A stretch of DNA of 16,297 bases from Bacteroidales bacterium (GCA_017997855.1 JAGOEF010000013.1:1-16297); one strand, 5' to 3'; numbered from the stretch's first letter, positions 7,246 through 15,543 are shown. Notes: a model not told the origin generated them from the letters alone. Numbers and translations are program-made.

Positions 7246-9393
7246 ATGAAAAGAGTCTTTACCTTTTTTGTCATGTTTCTGATTGCCGAAGTATTTTCTC
7301 TTCAGGCTAAAGAGGGAGTAATAAGAATTGTTGTGTTAGGCTCGTCCACCGCAGCCGGCACCGGGCCGCAAAACCCGGCAAACGCATGGGTAAACCAATA
7401 CACGCAGTATGTAAAATCGGTGAATTCGGCCAGCGATGTGATCAATCTTGCAGTAGGAGGATATACCACTTATCATGTAATGCCTTCGGATTTCACTCCA
7501 CCAACCGACCGGCCTTCGCCCAATACCGAGCGCAACATCACCAAAGCATTGAGTTATTCACCGGATGTTATTATCATCAACTTGCCTACAAATGATGCCA
7601 ATGCCAACTACACCGTTACCGAACAGTTGAACAACTACAAAGTGATTCTGGCTAAAGCAACTGAGAAAAATGTTCCGGTATTTATTACAACCACGCAACC
7701 ACGCAATTTCTCGGCCGATCAGCGACAAAACCTGATTGCCATGCGCGATTCAACCATCAAAAAATGGGGCACTAAAGCCATCGACTTTTGGACCGAAATA
7801 GCCAATGCCGATGGTACAATTAATACAAAATACGATATGGGCGACGGTGTTCACCTGAACGATGCCGCACACACGGTTCTGAAAGACCGCGTAGTGAAAT
7901 CGAGTGTACTCACACACAGTCGCAGCGACAACGACAAGGATACGATCAATATTGATTTTGGCACCACTATTTCAACCGGGAATTGGAACAACTTAAAAAA
8001 AGCCCCGCAGGATACAATTTTGAATCTGATCAACACGCAAAAACAAAATACAGGTATTGCTGTTTGGATACACGACGCTTTTACAGGTGTCAATACCACG
8101 GGAACCACTACCCCTGATGCAAGTGTGCAAATGCCTGAATCTGCTACTTCCGATAGTTTTTTTGGAAGCGAAGGCGCGCACAATGGTATAACTGAACCAA
8201 CAGGTGGAATTACTCTTTCAGGATTAAACCGAAACAGCAAGTATTCATTTACTTTTTTTGCATCACGTGTAGGTGTTACCGACAATCGCGAAACGAAATA
8301 CAAAGTCAGCGGCAAAACGGACCAGACAGCAACACTTAATCCGTCAAACAACACGGCCAATACCGTTACTATTAGCGACGTATTTCCAGCAGCCAACGGA
8401 ACAATCATTATCACTGTTTCACCCGGGCCAAACAATAACAACTCGTTAAAGTATTATTTCCTTGGAGCAATTCGAATGACTTCCGAAAAACAACCTGTCG
8501 TTTACGATAGAGATGGAACCATTCATGTTGACTTCGGAAATAAACTGTCAACCGGGAACTGGAACAATTTAACTATTCCAACCGGCGGCGAAGTAATATC
8601 CGACCTGGTAAATACGGAGGGAAACAGCACTGGCTTTTCATTATGGGTACACGATGCTTTTACCGGAATAAATAACGTTGGAACCACTTCTCCGGATGCA
8701 TCGCTGGATATGAGTGTAAACGCCACTTCGGATAGTTTCTTCGGAAGTGAAGGCGCACATAGCGGAATAACCGAACCGACCGGCGGAATAACGCTGGGCG
8801 GACTAAACGCCGACACGAAATTTACATTCTCGTTCTTCGCCTCGCGGGATCAGGTGACCGATAACCGCGAAGCAAAATACAAAGTAACCGGGCTGACAGA
8901 AGAAATTGTTTATCTCGATGCTTCGAACAACAAGAAGAATATAGCCAAAGTACCCGATATACGTCCTGCTCAAAATGGGACAATTAAAATAGAGGTGGCT
9001 CCGGGGCCAAATAACAATAATAGTCTGAAATATTACTATTTGGGTGCAATGCGCATTGAATATTCAACGGTGCCAACCAGCGCTAAAACAGAATTAACAA
9101 TGCCTGCCAGCGAAATGCCGGTGTCGGTATTTCCAAATCCAACGGCAGACAAAGTAACATTCAGTTGTATTTTGCCTGAAGCAGGCGATCTGCAAATTCA
9201 GGTTTATAACATCAGAGGCCAACTGGAACAGGTAATCAGCCGGGCCCATTGTTCTGCCGGACAATGCACCATTCAATGGGATGGCATAACCAGCCAGGGC
9301 GCGAAACTCGATGCAGGTGTTCATTTTTGCCGCATCAGCTTAAACGGAGCAGGGAAAACATATTCGAACACACAAAAACTTCTTGTAAAATAA
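7246..9393 (+). CDS. secreted SGNH/GDSL esterase with duplicated C-terminal module and T9SS sorting domain
   Basis: A 715-residue multidomain esterase. Signal peptide 1-21 (FLIAEVFSLQA). Residues about 24-225 form an SGNH hydrolase: the nucleophile block is LGSSTAAGTG with Ser34 likely catalytic, block II Gly near GGY (71-73), block III LPTND (Asn116), and block V DGVHLND with Asp200 and His203. SGNH enzymes in PULs commonly remove acetyl or other acyl groups from polysaccharides. Residues about 234-411 and 426-604 are two copies of one module, each beginning IxxDFG...STGNWNNL and ending PGPNNNNSLKYY(F/Y)LGA(I/M)R. I infer a jelly-roll or galactose-binding-like sugar-binding fold. Residues about 623-715 (VFPNPTADKVTFS ... 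YNIRGQ ... LDAGVHFCRISLNG ... KLLVK) match type-A T9SS sorting domains, so the enzyme is exported through T9SS and cell-attached or released. Note Cys641, Cys669, Cys674 and Cys695 in this tail. Confidence 0.88.
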   Translation: MKRVFTFFVMFLIAEVFSLQAKEGVIRIVVLGSSTAAGTGPQNPANAWVNQYTQYVKSVNSASDVINLAVGGYTTYHVMPSDFTPPTDRPSPNTERNITKALSYSPDVIIINLPTNDANANYTVTEQLNNYKVILAKATEKNVPVFITTTQPRNFSADQRQNLIAMRDSTIKKWGTKAIDFWTEIANADGTINTKYDMGDGVHLNDAAHTVLKDRVVKSSVLTHSRSDNDKDTINIDFGTTISTGNWNNLKKAPQDTILNLINTQKQNTGIAVWIHDAFTGVNTTGTTTPDASVQMPESATSDSFFGSEGAHNGITEPTGGITLSGLNRNSKYSFTFFASRVGVTDNRETKYKVSGKTDQTATLNPSNNTANTVTISDVFPAANGTIIITVSPGPNNNNSLKYYFLGAIRMTSEKQPVVYDRDGTIHVDFGNKLSTGNWNNLTIPTGGEVISDLVNTEGNSTGFSLWVHDAFTGINNVGTTSPDASLDMSVNATSDSFFGSEGAHSGITEPTGGITLGGLNADTKFTFSFFASRDQVTDNREAKYKVTGLTEEIVYLDASNNKKNIAKVPDIRPAQNGTIKIEVAPGPNNNNSLKYYYLGAMRIEYSTVPTSAKTELTMPASEMPVSVFPNPTADKVTFSCILPEAGDLQIQVYNIRGQLEQVISRAHCSAGQCTIQWDGITSQGAKLDAGVHFCRISLNGAGKTYSNTQKLLVK
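7942..9063 (+). repeat. tandem duplication of a ~180-residue module inside the esterase
   Basis: Two in-frame copies occupy about 7942-8481 and 8518-9063, with a period of 192-193 codons. By eye well over half of the residues are identical, with long identical runs such as ATSDSFFGSEGAH, GITEPTGGITL, VTDNRE and PGPNNNNSLKYY. The DNA has diverged at many third positions, so the duplication is old and the copies are held by selection at protein level. Confidence 0.85.
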
Positions 9394-9413
9394 CACGCAA
9401 AAGTAATTAGGAT

Positions 9414-9440
9414 GAAAGGCCCATCTTCGGGCTTTTTATT
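9414..9440 (+). terminator. intrinsic terminator after the esterase gene
   Basis: AAAGGCCC, a six-base loop ATCTTC, then GGGCTTTTTATT form a GC-rich hairpin with one bulged G followed by a T-rich tail. It lies 20 bases after the esterase stop and ends 24 bases before the next gene, so it splits the locus into a front unit (transport, binding, esterase) and a rear unit (glycosidases, symporter), or acts as a leaky attenuator. Confidence 0.75.
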
Positions 9441-9463
9441 CCAGACTAAAAAGAAAAACAAGG

Positions 9464-10984
9464 ATGAACATTAACAAACAAATCAAACGGATGCTGTTAC
9501 TAGGCAGCATCATTTTGGGGAATATTTCATGCAGCGAAAGCGATACTCCAGACCCTTCTGCCACCGATTCCCGCAACGATTTAGTGATTCGAAAGGAAAT
9601 CATTAACCAGTCGTTCATCGGAAATGGCGTTCAATGGGGCGGATACGATGTATTGCAGGCATGGACAGGAAATCCGTCGCTATCAGAAAGCGATTGGAAT
9701 AAACTTTTTCTGCGGGTTCGTTTTATGCGTCCGCCAATTGTTCGTATCATGGTTTCGGCAGGTTGGAACTATATGGTTAACGGGAAGTTTACCCCGACCA
9801 AAAGCGAAGCCGTTTTACTGAAAATACTCGATTTCTGTCAGGCCGAAGGAATTTCTGTCCTCTTTGGCGAGTGGGGACACAACGGGGGAACCCGTATTGA
9901 CCAGGAGTGGCTGGAGAATTCGGCTCAGTTCATTAATTGGCTTGTGAACACCAAGGGGTACACCTGTATTAAATATTTCAATATGGTGAATGAACCGAAT
10001 GGCGACTGGTCGTCAATCAACGGAAATTATCCGCTGTGGAAAAGCCTGATGGAACAGTTTCATGAGAAATTGGTTGCCCTTAACCTATCCTCAAAAATTA
10101 AACTGATTGGTCCCGACGTGGCAGTGTGGAATGCCAACTTAACTTCCTGGGTTACCAATACTTCGGTAGATTTAGCCGGCAAAGTAGAGGTATTTGATAT
10201 TCATACTTATCCGAAAGAAACAGAAGTTCGCGATGGTTCATACCAGCAAATGATAAAAGTTTATCGTAACGCAGCACCCGCTTCAAAAGATATGCTGATG
10301 GGAGAACTGGGTTTCAAATATGATGCCAACTCGGATTTAGGCAAGCTGAACGCACAACGAATCGCGGCTGACAAATATGCTTCGGATGACAGCAACATGT
10401 CGGTTTACGATGCTTTCTACGGAATTGACATGGCTGATGCGGTCATTCAAAACATGCGTTCTGCTTATGGCGGAGTTATTCTCTGGAATCTGGACGATGC
10501 GATGTACAACAAGGGTTCGCAGAATGCGACAACCCTGAAACGCTGGGGTTTCTGGAATATTCTTGGTGCCGAAAAATTTGAAAATCCGAAAGATGAAAAC
10601 ATCCGCCCGTGGTTTTACACCATGTCGCTGATGAGCCGTTATTTTCCACAGGGAACAAAAATATACCAGGTAAGTTTGCCTGACAAAGTTGGCCTTCGTT
10701 CCATTGCCGGCGAAAAAGATGGAAAATACACCATTGCAATTGTCAATTCGCACACGGTTAGTTATTCCATTAACTTGAAAATGGAAAACGGAGTACCGAT
10801 TCCGAATGCAAAAATATTCAGTTACAAATCGGGGAAAGAGGGTGCGTTTACAGGTGCCGTAGATTCCAACGGTTTCGCAAAAGCTGAAATTTCGGGTGAA
10901 ACGATCAATCTGACTGGCGATGCTTTCCGGAAAATGGAAATCCCGGCTCAATCTTTTTACCTGATAACAAATATGAACGATTAA
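9464..10984 (+). CDS. clan GH-A-type glycoside hydrolase lipoprotein, copy A
   Basis: A 506-residue exported glycosidase. The N terminus is basic and hydrophobic and ends at Cys23 (LLLGSIILGNISC), a loose but plausible lipobox followed by an acidic linker. The barrel covers about residues 50-400. NMVNEPNGDW (173-182) holds the acid/base Glu177 after beta-4, FDIHTYP (244-250) is the next strand motif, and LMGELGFKYD (278-287) holds the nucleophile Glu281; this pair, about 104 residues apart, is the retaining clan GH-A arrangement. GVILWNLDDAM (337-347) is the last strand. Residues about 400-506 form a beta domain ending IPAQSFYLIT. It resembles cellulase-type GH5/GH39 annotations, but I cannot assign a family, and recently defined GH-A families are possible. 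Its paralogue lies at 12225-13751. Start ATG 9464 follows the terminator closely; no promoter is obvious between them. Confidence 0.82.
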   Translation: MNINKQIKRMLLLGSIILGNISCSESDTPDPSATDSRNDLVIRKEIINQSFIGNGVQWGGYDVLQAWTGNPSLSESDWNKLFLRVRFMRPPIVRIMVSAGWNYMVNGKFTPTKSEAVLLKILDFCQAEGISVLFGEWGHNGGTRIDQEWLENSAQFINWLVNTKGYTCIKYFNMVNEPNGDWSSINGNYPLWKSLMEQFHEKLVALNLSSKIKLIGPDVAVWNANLTSWVTNTSVDLAGKVEVFDIHTYPKETEVRDGSYQQMIKVYRNAAPASKDMLMGELGFKYDANSDLGKLNAQRIAADKYASDDSNMSVYDAFYGIDMADAVIQNMRSAYGGVILWNLDDAMYNKGSQNATTLKRWGFWNILGAEKFENPKDENIRPWFYTMSLMSRYFPQGTKIYQVSLPDKVGLRSIAGEKDGKYTIAIVNSHTVSYSINLKMENGVPIPNAKIFSYKSGKEGAFTGAVDSNGFAKAEISGETINLTGDAFRKMEIPAQSFYLITNMND

Positions 10985-10986
10985 AA

Positions 10987-11203
10987 ATGATGAGAGTATT
11001 ATTAATATCAATATCTCTGCTGCGGAAGTAACAAGAATGACAATTTTGCAAGTGAAGTTTTTGAAAGTAATTCAATCGTTATTGTCAATCCAACCCTTCT
11101 ATCGAACAAGTATTGGTTGTTAAAAGATGGCGAAAACGGAAAAGAGGAAGTAAATTATGCTGCGTTTACGAAAATCAGGTTATTAAACATTAAAAAAACA
11201 TAA
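10987..11203 (+). pseudogene. small lipoprotein gene broken by a frameshift
   Basis: ATG 10987 begins MMRVLLISISLLRK and stops at TAA 11029-11031. In the +1 frame the sequence continues as CCGSNKNDNFASEVFESNS and stays open for 55 codons from 11036 to TAA 11201-11203 (ending KIRLLNIKKT). Removing one base around 11011-11020 joins a hydrophobic start to CC-G-S-N-K-N-D, exactly the look of a lipobox and the following polar linker. The open frame has no start codon of its own. The piece begins 2 bases after the copy A stop and ends 9 bases before the GH130 start, the spacing of a true operon gene. It may be a recent pseudogene, a deletion product of a larger lipoprotein, or a sequencing error. 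The hydrophobic part is short, so a combined deletion is possible. Product not recognised. Confidence 0.5.
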
Positions 11204-11212
11204 GAATTTACG

Positions 11213-12232
11213 ATGCTCAAAAAAAGTGAAAACAACCCGATATTATCACCCAACCCAGCTAATGATTGGGAAAGCTTGGTTGTTTGCAATCCGGGTGCAT
11301 GGTACGAAAACGGGAGTTTTTATCTGCTCTACCGGGCTGCCGGTGACGACGAAGATCACTTCATCCGATTTGGATTGGCGATCAGTAATGACGGGATCAA
11401 TTTTCAGCGGGTGTCCGACCAACCCGTATTTGGCCCCAGTTGCAATGGTCCCGACATGGGAGGTGTTGAAGATGCCCGTATCGTCAAATTTGGAGACGAG
11501 TTTTATGTAACCTATGCCTATCGCCCATATCCTCCGGGACGTTACTGGACATTTCCGCACGATGTGGTTCGCTTACCCGACGCAGGACCGGATGCACCGG
11601 CTGTTTACCGCCAAAATATTGCCAATTCCGGTTTGGCTCTCACCAAAGATTTTCGCACATGGCGTCGTCTTGGCCGTTTGACGCAGGCCAATCTCGACGA
11701 TCGGGATGTGATTCTTTTTCCGGAGAAAATTAACGGCAAATTTGCCATGCTGCATCGCCCGAAACAATGGATCGGTAGCCGGTACGGCTGCGAACATCCC
11801 TCTATCTGGATTACTTTTTCCAGCGACCTGATGGTATGGAATGAAAAAAGTCATTTACTTCTTCAGGGAAGAGCAGGAACGTGGGAAGAAAAAGTTGGAG
11901 GCAGTACCCCTCCGTTGCGCACAAGCGAAGGCTGGCTGATTATTTATCATGGCGTTGAAAATGGAGGGAAAGGTTATTATCGGGCCGGAGCTGCATTGCT
12001 TGACCTGAATGACCCAACCAAAGTAATTGCCCGCCTCAAGAATTACATTCTCGAACCGGAATTTGTTTACGAACTGGAAGGTTTTTACAAAGGCTGCGTT
12101 TTCCCTACGGGGAACGTAATTGTGGACGACACATTATTTGTTTATTACGGAGCCGCAGACAAACACGTCGGAGTAGCAACCTGTTTGGTTTCCGAATTGC
12201 TAAACGAACTTCAAAATCAACAAAATGTTTAA
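11213..12232 (+). CDS. GH130 beta-mannoside phosphorylase or beta-mannosidase
   Basis: A 339-residue five-bladed beta-propeller enzyme of family GH130, full length and without a signal peptide, hence cytoplasmic. Family marks: NPGAWYENGSFYLLYRAAGD (26-45), GVEDARIV (84-91) with the catalytic general acid Asp87, DVILFPEKINGKFAMLHRPK (165-184), KVGGSTPPLRTSEGWLIIYH (227-246) and YYGAADKHVGVAT (311-323). GH130 members split beta-mannosides: most use phosphate and release mannose 1-phosphate, some hydrolyse beta-1,2-mannosides. Arg41, His181 and Arg182 lie where phosphorylases carry phosphate-contacting residues, which favours phosphorolysis, but the subfamily cannot be fixed by eye. ATG 11213 is the only sensible start, 9 bases after the preceding lipoprotein remnant. 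The stop overlaps the next gene by 8 bases, indicating translational coupling. It is the best substrate clue of the locus. Confidence 0.93.
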   Translation: MLKKSENNPILSPNPANDWESLVVCNPGAWYENGSFYLLYRAAGDDEDHFIRFGLAISNDGINFQRVSDQPVFGPSCNGPDMGGVEDARIVKFGDEFYVTYAYRPYPPGRYWTFPHDVVRLPDAGPDAPAVYRQNIANSGLALTKDFRTWRRLGRLTQANLDDRDVILFPEKINGKFAMLHRPKQWIGSRYGCEHPSIWITFSSDLMVWNEKSHLLLQGRAGTWEEKVGGSTPPLRTSEGWLIIYHGVENGGKGYYRAGAALLDLNDPTKVIARLKNYILEPEFVYELEGFYKGCVFPTGNVIVDDTLFVYYGAADKHVGVATCLVSELLNELQNQQNV

Positions 12233-13751
12233 ACCAATCCAACTCCTTGCCCTGGCTTTTGTTCTGTTTGGATGCAACACTGTTCCTGAGGGAACTGAAA
12301 TACGAATCGATTTTGAGCAGCCATGCAACAGCAATATCATTGCCAATGGTGTCCAATGGTCGGCCTACCCACATGCCGACTCGAAAGATGCAGAATGGGG
12401 CGCATTAATGACTCCCGAAAAATGGGATCGCGTTTATCAGCGACTCGATTTTATTCGTCCTGGAATTGTTCGCGTGATGGATCAGGCTGGTTGGCGCTAT
12501 TTCAAAGGAGTTGATGCAAAAAATCAACCGATCCTGAATTTTGAAACCGACGAGGTAAAGGCTCTTTTCAACGTGTTGGATTATTGTCAAAAGAACAATA
12601 TTGCAGTCATTTTTGGCGAGTGGGGCGCTCCGGGTTATTGGAATGAACCGGGCAAAATTGACCGAGCCGACGATCCACGCTGGATTCAAATGATTACGCG
12701 TTATCTCGACTTTCTGATCAATCAGAAAGGATATACCTGCATTCGGTATTATAATTTGGTTAACGAACCCAACGGAAATTGGGCATCGCCTAATGGCGAC
12801 TGGCAGCAATGGAAAACCGGCGTGTTGATGTTGAATGATTCCATCATCAAAATCGGGTTGAAAGATAAACTGCATATTGCCGGCCCCGATGCGGTGGTGG
12901 TTTACGACAATCCGGCTTCAGTTTATACTGGCTTGCAATGGGTTGAAGAAAGTATCTCGCAGCTCGATTCGGTGATCGGGATTTACGATGTACACGCTTA
13001 TCCGGATGGCGAATCTGTTCGTTCAGGAGAGTTCGGACAATATTATGGCGACATCAAAGAAAAGGTAAAAAGAACCGGAAAGAAACTTCTTTTGGGAGAA
13101 CTCGGGCTGAAATATTCAGGCGAAATGTTTAACAAAAATCGCTCGTTGGCCGAGGCTGATCCTAATGCCAGTGAAGATGATTCCAACATGTTTGTGTATG
13201 ATTATTTCTACGGACTGGATGTTGCCGATGCTCTAATTCAGGCAATGAACAGCGGCTTGGAAGGAGTCATCGCCTGGGATTTGGACGATGCCATGCACAC
13301 ACAGGGCGATACCGGCGACAAAACCAAACTGAAACGTTGGGGTATGTGGAACAGTCTGGGAACCGAACTTTGCAACAAACCCGAAGACGAAAACCTGCGC
13401 CCCTGGTTTTATACATGGTCGCTGATGTGCCGCTTTTTCCCGTCGGGAATGACCCTGGCTTCAACCGAAGTGCCAGACGGATGCCCTTTACGGATCGTTT
13501 CCGGAACACTTGACGGACAATTTTCTTTCGCTATCCTGAATAATTCAGTGCAGGATCAAACCATTTACCTGAGCGGAAAAGAAATTAACCGGATAAAAAA
13601 CTGGGATGAATATCGTTATGTTGACGGAACGCGCACGGTTGATGCCAATGGATTCCCTATTCCGGTGAAAAGTTCAGAAGAAAAATTGGCCTGTAAATCC
13701 TGGCTGATTCCTGCCCAATCATTTGTATTACTAACTAACCTGAAAAAGTAG
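12225..13751 (+). CDS. clan GH-A-type glycoside hydrolase lipoprotein, copy B
   Basis: A 508-residue paralogue of the enzyme at 9464. The signal peptide has a clear lipobox, FVLFGC with lipidated Cys17. The barrel shows the same motifs: NGVQWSAYPH (41-50), IRPGIVRVMDQAGWRYF (78-93+), IAVIFGEWG (126-134), YNLVNEPNGNW (176-186) with acid/base Glu181, YDVHAYP (254-260), LLLGELGLKY (288-297) with nucleophile Glu292, and GVIAWDLDDAM (347-357). A C-terminal beta domain ends IPAQSFVLLTN. It begins inside the end of the GH130 gene (ATG 12225, 8-base overlap) and ends 4 bases before the symporter, so the three are tightly coupled. Differences from copy A cluster near the entrance loops (for example an extra GYWNEPGKIDRADDPRW segment at 137-153), suggesting a different cleavage preference. 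The GH family is not recognised; this could be a periplasmic or surface enzyme. Confidence 0.84.
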   Translation: MFKPIQLLALAFVLFGCNTVPEGTEIRIDFEQPCNSNIIANGVQWSAYPHADSKDAEWGALMTPEKWDRVYQRLDFIRPGIVRVMDQAGWRYFKGVDAKNQPILNFETDEVKALFNVLDYCQKNNIAVIFGEWGAPGYWNEPGKIDRADDPRWIQMITRYLDFLINQKGYTCIRYYNLVNEPNGNWASPNGDWQQWKTGVLMLNDSIIKIGLKDKLHIAGPDAVVVYDNPASVYTGLQWVEESISQLDSVIGIYDVHAYPDGESVRSGEFGQYYGDIKEKVKRTGKKLLLGELGLKYSGEMFNKNRSLAEADPNASEDDSNMFVYDYFYGLDVADALIQAMNSGLEGVIAWDLDDAMHTQGDTGDKTKLKRWGMWNSLGTELCNKPEDENLRPWFYTWSLMCRFFPSGMTLASTEVPDGCPLRIVSGTLDGQFSFAILNNSVQDQTIYLSGKEINRIKNWDEYRYVDGTRTVDANGFPIPVKSSEEKLACKSWLIPAQSFVLLTNLKK

Positions 13752-13755
13752 CTTC

Positions 13756-15390
13756 ATGAAACTACACCTGATCGACCTTGTTATCCTGGTTATATTTATT
13801 ATAGGCATTGTTTGGTTTGCCTTAAAAAATAGAAAAAACAGCGATTCAACTTCCTATTTTCTGGCTGGCAGAAACATGACCTGGCCGGTTGTGGGGCTCT
13901 CGTTGTTTGCAGCCAGCGTATCCAGTTCAACCCTGATGGGGCATTCCGGAGAAGGTTTTATAAGCGGAATCGCCGTATTTAATTACAACTGGATTTCGGT
14001 GCTTGTAATGGTTTTTTTTGCATTTTTCTTTTTGCCATTTTACATCAATTCAGGCATCTTCACAATGCCTGAATTTCTTGAACGGCGCTTCGATAAACGT
14101 TCCCGTACCTATTTTTCGTTTATAACTATTTTCGGCAACGTTTTTCTGGATGCTGCAGCAACCTTATATACCGGAGCCTTGATCATTAAAATGATTTTTC
14201 CACAGGCCGAACTAATGTGGATTATTATCATCATGGCGATTGTTGCCGGAAGTTATACCATAATTGGCGGCCTTTCGTCCGCAATTAAAGCAGATGTTAT
14301 TCAATCTATTATTCTGATTATTGGTTCAGCAACACTATACTTTATTGCAATCCAGGAGATAGGCGGGTGGGATGAATTATTCAACCGGTTTGGAGAAGGA
14401 GTTTGGTTGAAACTCACCCGTCCAATGAATGATCCGACAGTTCCATGGCCAGGCATGTTTCTCGGAATTCCGATCCTCGGCTTTTATTTTTGGGCTAACA
14501 ATCAGGTGATGGTACAGCGTGTTCTATCGGCCAAATCAATCGACCATGGACGGAAAGGCGTTTTGCTTGTAGGTTTTCTTTACCTGTTTACGTTGTTCAT
14601 TTTCATCCTTCCAGGTCTAATCGGTCGCGGAATCAATCTATTTGGGGTTGAAAATTTACCCGATCAACTAATTAGCGGAACAAGTTTGAAAGCAGATTTT
14701 GGGATCAATACCGATCAGGTTTATCCAAGGCTTATCGCCCGATTACTGCCTGTTGGTTTAATCGGACTGATTCTTGCGGCAATGATCTCGGCACTGACTT
14801 CTACACTCAGCGCCACACTCAGCTCGGTGTCAACCTTGTTCACTATGGACTTTTACTCGCGTTTCAATCCGAAAGCCGACAGTAAAAAGCTGGTTCGTGT
14901 TGGGCAAATTACGTCGCTGGTTGTGCTTGTATTTGCGATTGTCTGGGCTCCGCTGATCCAGAAATTCGATTCGCTGGTTTCATATTACCAGGAAATTGTT
15001 TCCTATTTAGCTCCCCCAATCGTTGGAACGTTTTTCATTGGTTTATTTTGGAAAAGGGCCAATGAAAAAGGTGCCTTGTGGGGGCTTTTATCTGGTTTAT
15101 TCATCGCGTTTGCTGTAATGTCAGCCAAATACCTGGCAGGAATGGATATTCCGCTTCATTTTTTGATGCTTGCCCCGATTATCATGGGTTTAAGCATGAT
15201 GGTCAATGTGGTGATCAGTTTATCCACGCACCTTCCTGATCAAGAAAAAGTGGATAAGAATACCTGGTCTATTAAAATATGGAAAGAAGAAAATGATAAT
15301 CTGAAGGGAATTGTCTGGTACAAAAACTTCAGGGTACTTTCCCTGTTGCTTGTACTGGCATGTTTCGCCATGTACGCCTTCTTTTACTGA
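13756..15390 (+). CDS. sodium:solute symporter (SSS family), probable sugar importer
   Basis: A 544-residue inner-membrane transporter of the SSS/SGLT family, with about 13-14 hydrophobic segments spread over the whole length. Family marks: YFLAGRNMTWPVVGLSLFAA (34-53), GGLSSAIKADVIQ (171-183), FYFWANNQVMVQRVLSAKS (243-261), which corresponds to the SSS signature, and AAMISALTSTLSATLSS (341-357), a Ser/Thr-rich helix that in SGLT-type proteins supplies sodium ligands. The start ATG 13756 lies 4 bases after the copy B stop, so it is translated from the same message. I infer that it moves the small products of the GH-A enzymes, such as a mono- or disaccharide, from periplasm to cytoplasm, where GH130 acts. 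Many PULs use MFS-type transporters for this step. The exact sugar cannot be told. Confidence 0.93.
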   Translation: MKLHLIDLVILVIFIIGIVWFALKNRKNSDSTSYFLAGRNMTWPVVGLSLFAASVSSSTLMGHSGEGFISGIAVFNYNWISVLVMVFFAFFFLPFYINSGIFTMPEFLERRFDKRSRTYFSFITIFGNVFLDAAATLYTGALIIKMIFPQAELMWIIIIMAIVAGSYTIIGGLSSAIKADVIQSIILIIGSATLYFIAIQEIGGWDELFNRFGEGVWLKLTRPMNDPTVPWPGMFLGIPILGFYFWANNQVMVQRVLSAKSIDHGRKGVLLVGFLYLFTLFIFILPGLIGRGINLFGVENLPDQLISGTSLKADFGINTDQVYPRLIARLLPVGLIGLILAAMISALTSTLSATLSSVSTLFTMDFYSRFNPKADSKKLVRVGQITSLVVLVFAIVWAPLIQKFDSLVSYYQEIVSYLAPPIVGTFFIGLFWKRANEKGALWGLLSGLFIAFAVMSAKYLAGMDIPLHFLMLAPIIMGLSMMVNVVISLSTHLPDQEKVDKNTWSIKIWKEENDNLKGIVWYKNFRVLSLLLVLACFAMYAFFY

Positions 15391-15543
15391 AAATAAAAAG
15401 AGAAAGGCTTTGTGCGCAATAAAAGGTAGTGCTTCATTTTATAAAGACCCTGACGGAATCCGATTCCTCGCAGGCCTTACCCCGAGGTACTACAGGTTTT
15501 TGCAGATGGCAAGGTAGAGGCCAAGCATGACGAGGGCATGGAG

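Noticed and set aside
7851..8441. 196-codon minus-strand ORF inside the esterase gene (and a related one at 8523-8816)
   Set aside because: Both are antisense shadows of the two copies of the duplicated module; their similarity to each other is explained by the duplication on the plus strand.
10337..11011. 224-codon minus-strand ORF over the end of GH-A copy A
   Set aside because: The plus-strand glycosidase has clear catalytic and structural motifs over the same DNA; the antisense translation shows none.
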